Positions 63,152 through 64,000 of a DNA stretch of 64,000 nucleotides are shown piece by piece. Every line of letters begins with the position of its first letter. The stretch's first letter is position 1. The stretch is from assembly GCF_963675395.1 (NCBI RefSeq), contig NZ_OY776223.1, positions 186,001 to 250,000 on the forward strand, in the 5' to 3' direction. The notes beneath the pieces are model-generated. The model saw nothing but the letters and a program-made list of their open reading frames with translations. It made no database searches and had not been told where the DNA came from. The position numbers and the translations under genes are program-made. Origin of the DNA: an uncultured Vibrio sp. (lineage in GTDB: Bacteria > Pseudomonadota > Gammaproteobacteria > Enterobacterales > Vibrionaceae).

Positions 63152-64000
63152 CTAGATTCTGCCTTGAAGAGGGATGATTGTCACGTTTTCTCCCACTTTA
63201 ACTGTGTCGATAGCGGGGGAGATTTCGATTAGACAATTCGCGTCACTCATCGAACGCAAAATACCAGAGCCTTGCTTACCAGTTGTACGAACGGTGAGGT
63301 GGCCGGTTTCGTCTAGCTGATAGAATCCACGGCTAAACTCCGTTCTGCCTTGACGAGAGCGTAAGTTTTCCGTTGCAACCGCATTTACTTTTAATGGTTG
63401 CCAGCCTTGTTCTCCCTGCATTTTTCGGATTGCTGGCTCAACGAAGTTTATAAACGAGACCATCACGGCAACAGGGTTTCCCGGCAAGCCAAAAAACGGT
63501 TTGTTGTTGATCTGACCAAAAGCAAGCGGGCGACCAGGACGCATGTTGATACGCCAAAAGTCAATTTGGCCCAACTTGTCCAAGGCTAACTTAATGTAGT
63601 CTGCATCACCAACTGACACGCCACCTGACGTCATCACCATGTCCACTTGCTGCGATGCTTGTTCTAATGCTTCGATCATCTGCTGTTCGTTATCTTCCAG
63701 AATACCAAAATCCAAAATTTCACACCCGAGCTGTTCAAGCATACCCAGAATGGTAAATCGGTTTGAGTCGAAGATTGAATTAGGCTTTTGCTCGGTGCCT
63801 GGCGCCTGTACTTCGTCGCCTGTAGAGAATACTGCTACTTTCAGTTTTCGGAATACATTTGCGTGCCCAAAACCAAGAGAGGCGATCATCCCCATTTCTG
63901 GAGAAGCAAGGCGAGTACCAGATTGAAAAACGTTACTGCCAATTTCAAGATCTTCACCAGCTTGACGAACGTTCTGACCCGCTTTGATGTTTGAAGCGTT
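63152..64000 (-). CDS. moeA: Molybdopterin molybdenumtransferase MoeA (5' part outside window)
   Basis: The visible ~282 C-terminal residues of MoeA, which inserts molybdenum into molybdopterin. The frame stays open to the window edge, reading NASNIKAGQNVRQAGEDLEIG, which belongs to the conserved MoeA region before GMIASLGFGHANVFRKLKVAVFSTGDE. The mid-section shows TSGGVSVGDADYIKLALDKLG and MRPGRPLAFGQ, GLPGNPVAVMVSF. The internal ATG at 63895 is not the start. A terminator follows the gene. Confidence 0.93.
   Translation of the reverse strand, partial: NASNIKAGQNVRQAGEDLEIGSNVFQSGTRLASPEMGMIASLGFGHANVFRKLKVAVFSTGDEVQAPGTEQKPNSIFDSNRFTILGMLEQLGCEILDFGILEDNEQQMIEALEQASQQVDMVMTSGGVSVGDADYIKLALDKLGQIDFWRINMRPGRPLAFGQINNKPFFGLPGNPVAVMVSFINFVEPAIRKMQGEQGWQPLKVNAVATENLRSRQGRTEFSRGFYQLDETGHLTVRTTGKQGSGILRSMSDANCLIEISPAIDTVKVGENVTIIPLQGRI

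Overview
The window reads as a chromosomal segment of a marine Vibrio, probably of the Harveyi/Parahaemolyticus group. This is inference: NorM, HrpA, RibE, TyrP, NagK and MoeA all look vibrio-type, several small families common in vibrios (DUF3802, DUF2960, DUF3080, CPXCG) are present, and the base composition is moderate. I see no tRNA, rRNA, CRISPR, phage or insertion sequence, so most of the stretch looks like core or long-resident accessory genome.

Layout. 1-13.6 kb is a urea locus. A minus-strand NCS1-permease-like sensor protein (cut by the window edge) diverges from urtABCDE (high-affinity urea ABC importer), followed without a visible terminator by ureDABCEFG and ureJ (urease subunits, maturation proteins, nickel permease). 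14.0-17.2 kb is a compact signalling cluster: a DASS/SLC13 anion transporter, a histidine kinase with a degenerate cyclic-nucleotide-binding-like input domain, and a receiver-only response regulator. 17.2-24 kb holds a LysR regulator, a 2-oxoglutarate oxygenase, a tyrosine permease preceded by two near-consensus TyrR boxes, an HD-GYP protein that has lost most metal ligands, and two orphans. 24-28.9 kb carries the MdlAB-type heterodimeric ABC exporter, a Tag-like glycosylase and a small orphan.

29-34.5 kb is the most unusual part: an operon of a membrane-anchored DUF2760 protein with a long Val-Glu-Lys repeat, a 654-residue Hsp70 and a 945-residue Hsp70 with a DUF3731-like extension, with no J-protein or nucleotide-exchange factor. 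35-48 kb has a DEDDh exonuclease, a TerB-like protein, a PhoD-like phosphatase, an azoreductase, HrpA helicase, two tandem paralogous outer-membrane beta-barrels and a BCCT transporter. 47.5-64 kb holds a P-loop kinase, a periplasmic ATP-dependent DNA ligase, a DUF3080 lipoprotein gene broken by a frameshift, norM/ribE divergent genes, a fructosamine kinase, a CheY-CheC/diguanylate cyclase pair, an NlpC/P60 lipoprotein, a chemoreceptor, a sterol-desaturase-like protein, TapT, NagK and the 3' part of moeA.

How genes work together. The permease-sensor may read out extracellular substrate and control the urt/ure operon: Urt proteins import urea, urease hydrolyses it, UreDEFG load nickel and UreJ supplies it. 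The SLC13-kinase-receiver set looks like a transport-coupled sensor. The DUF2760/Hsp70 pair looks like a self-contained chaperone system tethered to the inner membrane. Function assignments come from reading translated motifs; no database search was possible.
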